DNA of 6,880 nt, taken from the NCBI GenBank assembly GCA_018221165.1, contig JAAOYD010000025.1:1-6880 (forward strand). The letters run 5' to 3'. This DNA comes from Candidatus Woesearchaeota archaeon. Lineage in GTDB: Archaea > Nanobdellota > Nanobdellia > Woesearchaeales > UBA525. Shown piece by piece: positions 6,054 to 6,880 of the stretch. A program made the translations under genes and the position numbers. The notes below the pieces were generated by a model. It made no database searches, was not told the DNA's origin, and worked only from the letters and a program-made list of their open reading frames with translations. Position 1 is the stretch's first letter. Each line of letters starts with the position of its first letter.

Positions 6054-6680
6054 ATGAGAATATTTGGAATTATCCTGCTCTGTGTCTTACTCAGCGCATG
6101 CGCTGAGCCTATGGACTTTTCTGAGAACCTCGTACCGACAGCGGGTGCGAAAACCTCAGTGAACCTCGACGAGGGTCGCAATGTCATCACCGATGTGGGT
6201 GGGAAGGCGATTAAGCTCAAGCTCGAGAGTGTGAATGGCGACGAGGCGACTGTTTCCATAGATGAGCAACAAACCACGCTCTCTTTGAACCAGCCAGTGC
6301 AGGTAAGCGGGTTTACTGTCACCCTCGACGAGGTTGTCGCTGGCGGCGGTGAGGACCCTAATTACCCTGCGAATCGTGCTGACATCACCTATAGCGGTCC
6401 TGGTCAGCCCGGTGTCCGCGACTTCATCAATGAAGGTACAGGGCGGGAATTCGTCTATACTGACGGTTCGTCCAAGACCGTCCTACTCACTGCGATGGGT
6501 CAGACTGGGAAGCGCGGTGTGACCGCCTGGTTCTCTGTGGACGGGGAAGAGAAGACCTTGGGCGATAAGGACGATGGCTATTTCAGTGATGGTAGCTATA
6601 TCTACGTCCACGGACTCTACTACCGCGACCGGAAAGCGCCAGATACGAGCGCAAAGGTCAGAGTAACGGTTTCTACGTAA
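6054..6680 (+). CDS. Predicted lipoprotein with a duplicated beta-rich domain, function unknown
   Basis: I do not recognise a named family. The 208-residue product begins with a short lipoprotein signal: M-R, a hydrophobic stretch (IFGIILLCVLL) and the lipobox L13-S14-A15-Cys16, so it should be exported and lipid-anchored at Cys16 on the outer face of the membrane. A polar linker (17-42) is followed by two similar segments rich in beta-strand pattern, about 43-114 and 132-207. Each runs as a strand-turn-strand with a charged Gly/Asp turn, an alternating V/T/S strand, a leucine plus polar turn, then a hydrophobic strand before a D/P-rich loop and final strand. No transmembrane segment follows the signal and no catalytic motif is visible. 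It has its own leaderless-type promoter and lies between pta and ackA on the same strand, but position alone does not tie it to acetate metabolism. Confident as a gene and as a lipoprotein; role unknown. Confidence 0.78.
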   Translation: MRIFGIILLCVLLSACAEPMDFSENLVPTAGAKTSVNLDEGRNVITDVGGKAIKLKLESVNGDEATVSIDEQQTTLSLNQPVQVSGFTVTLDEVVAGGGEDPNYPANRADITYSGPGQPGVRDFINEGTGREFVYTDGSSKTVLLTAMGQTGKRGVTAWFSVDGEEKTLGDKDDGYFSDGSYIYVHGLYYRDRKAPDTSAKVRVTVST

Positions 6681-6693
6681 AAAACCTTAAAAA
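6681..6693 (+). promoter_or_regulatory. Possible weak promoter of ackA
   Basis: AAAACC followed by TTAAAAA resembles a BRE plus weak TATA box directly after the lipoprotein stop. With its centre near 6690, transcription would start about 6715-6717, leaving a leader of only about 6 nt before the GTG at 6722. The match is poorer than those at pta and the lipoprotein gene, and co-transcription from upstream is also possible. Confidence 0.3.
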
Positions 6694-6694
6694 C

Positions 6695-6726
6695 CCCATC
6701 TCCTCAGACTCTCCTAAAGAGGTGGG
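6695..6726 (+). promoter_or_regulatory. Potential RNA hairpin covering the ackA start
   Basis: CCCATCTC (6695-6702) can pair with GAGGTGGG (6719-6726) over 8 bp with a single G-U pair and a 16-nt loop. The right arm contains both the only Shine-Dalgarno-like sequence and the proposed GTG start of ackA. The pairing is seen in the sequence; any regulatory effect is inference. Confidence 0.3.
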
Positions 6727-6880
6727 TTGTATCGCGAAGATTCTCGTCCTGAACACAGGCAGTAGCAGCGTCAAGTTCGGACTCTATGATGTGGAAGCTG
6801 ATGGGTTGCTCTCACGTGGGCGAATAGAGAAACTTGGTACTAAAGGCTGCTTTGTCGTGCTTGAACATTATGGCGGCAGC
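6722..6880 (+). CDS. ackA: Acetate kinase, N-terminal part (runs off the window)
   Basis: Transfers phosphate from acetyl phosphate to ADP, making ATP and acetate, and so completes the pathway begun by the pta product. Only 53 codons are present, of a family usually about 400 residues long. The N-terminal phosphate-binding strand and loop of the acetate kinase/ASKHA fold is unmistakable: AKILVLNTGSSSVKFGLYD at 5-23, with the conserved Asn11 and the SSS-x-K sequence. The start is uncertain. No ATG is available in this frame; the GTG at 6722 gives M-G-C-I-A before the conserved Lys, a plausible length. However, GAGGTGG, an excellent Shine-Dalgarno match, overlaps that GTG, so either the mRNA is nearly leaderless and uses the GTG, or this motif directs initiation at a non-standard codon such as ATC at 6731. 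The gene lies 41 nt after the lipoprotein gene. Confidence 0.9.
   Translation, partial: MGCIAKILVLNTGSSSVKFGLYDVEADGLLSRGRIEKLGTKGCFVVLEHYGGS

Noticed and set aside
1..6880. Search for tRNA, CRISPR repeats, insertion sequences, attachment sites or a defence system
   Set aside because: No cloverleaf, regularly spaced repeat, transposase motif, terminal inverted repeat or toxin/nuclease-like gene was seen. Metabolic genes fill almost all of the window.

Overview
The window looks like archaeal DNA carrying a compact fermentation-type gene set. It holds the end of a cytosolic group 3b [NiFe] hydrogenase (sulfhydrogenase) operon, a two-gene pyrimidine operon (pyrE-pyrF) on the opposite strand, and a phosphate acetyltransferase - lipoprotein - acetate kinase cluster. 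The archaeal reading rests on expression signals seen in the sequence. First genes of transcripts (pta, the lipoprotein gene) have TATA-like boxes centred about 26-28 bp upstream of the start codon and no Shine-Dalgarno sequence, as expected for leaderless archaeal mRNAs. Genes inside operons (hydG, hydA, pyrF) have GGAGG, GAGG or GGTGA motifs at normal spacing. No bacterial -35/-10 pair stands out. The lineage cannot be fixed from this window. A DPANN-type archaeon (for example Woesearchaeota-like) is a guess from the mix of bacterial-type Pta/AckA, group 3b hydrogenase and a small beta-rich lipoprotein.

Layout. Positions 1-3047 (+): last codons of a probable hydB, then hydG (FAD/NAD(P)- and [2Fe-2S]-binding gamma subunit), hydD (Fe-S small subunit) and hydA (NiFe large subunit). 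Junctions are 4-nt overlap, 1-nt gap and 1-nt overlap, so this is one BGDA-ordered operon as in Thermococcales. Positions 3065-4973 (-): pyrE then pyrF, separated by 10 nt, converging on hydA. Positions 4974-5060: a divergent promoter region with one TATA-like box per strand. Positions 5061-6880 (+): pta, a predicted lipoprotein of unknown role with its own promoter, and the first 53 codons of ackA.

Together, the hydrogenase could dispose of NAD(P)H electrons as H2 (or run in reverse), while Pta-AckA turns acetyl-CoA into acetate and ATP. That is inference from gene content. Most archaea use the single ADP-forming acetyl-CoA synthetase instead, so Pta-AckA under archaeal-style promoters suggests old acquisition from bacteria.

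Points worth a second look: a PyrE with two insertions (about 48 and 44 residues) around its flexible catalytic loop; a long-form PyrF gene clearly more AT-rich than its neighbours; a lipoprotein with an apparent duplicated beta-domain between pta and ackA; a possible hairpin that would hide the ackA start; a Cys/His-rich N-terminus on HydG; and an asymmetric convergent terminator. There is no tRNA, rRNA, CRISPR array or mobile element, and no stretch over 300 bases lacks a gene.
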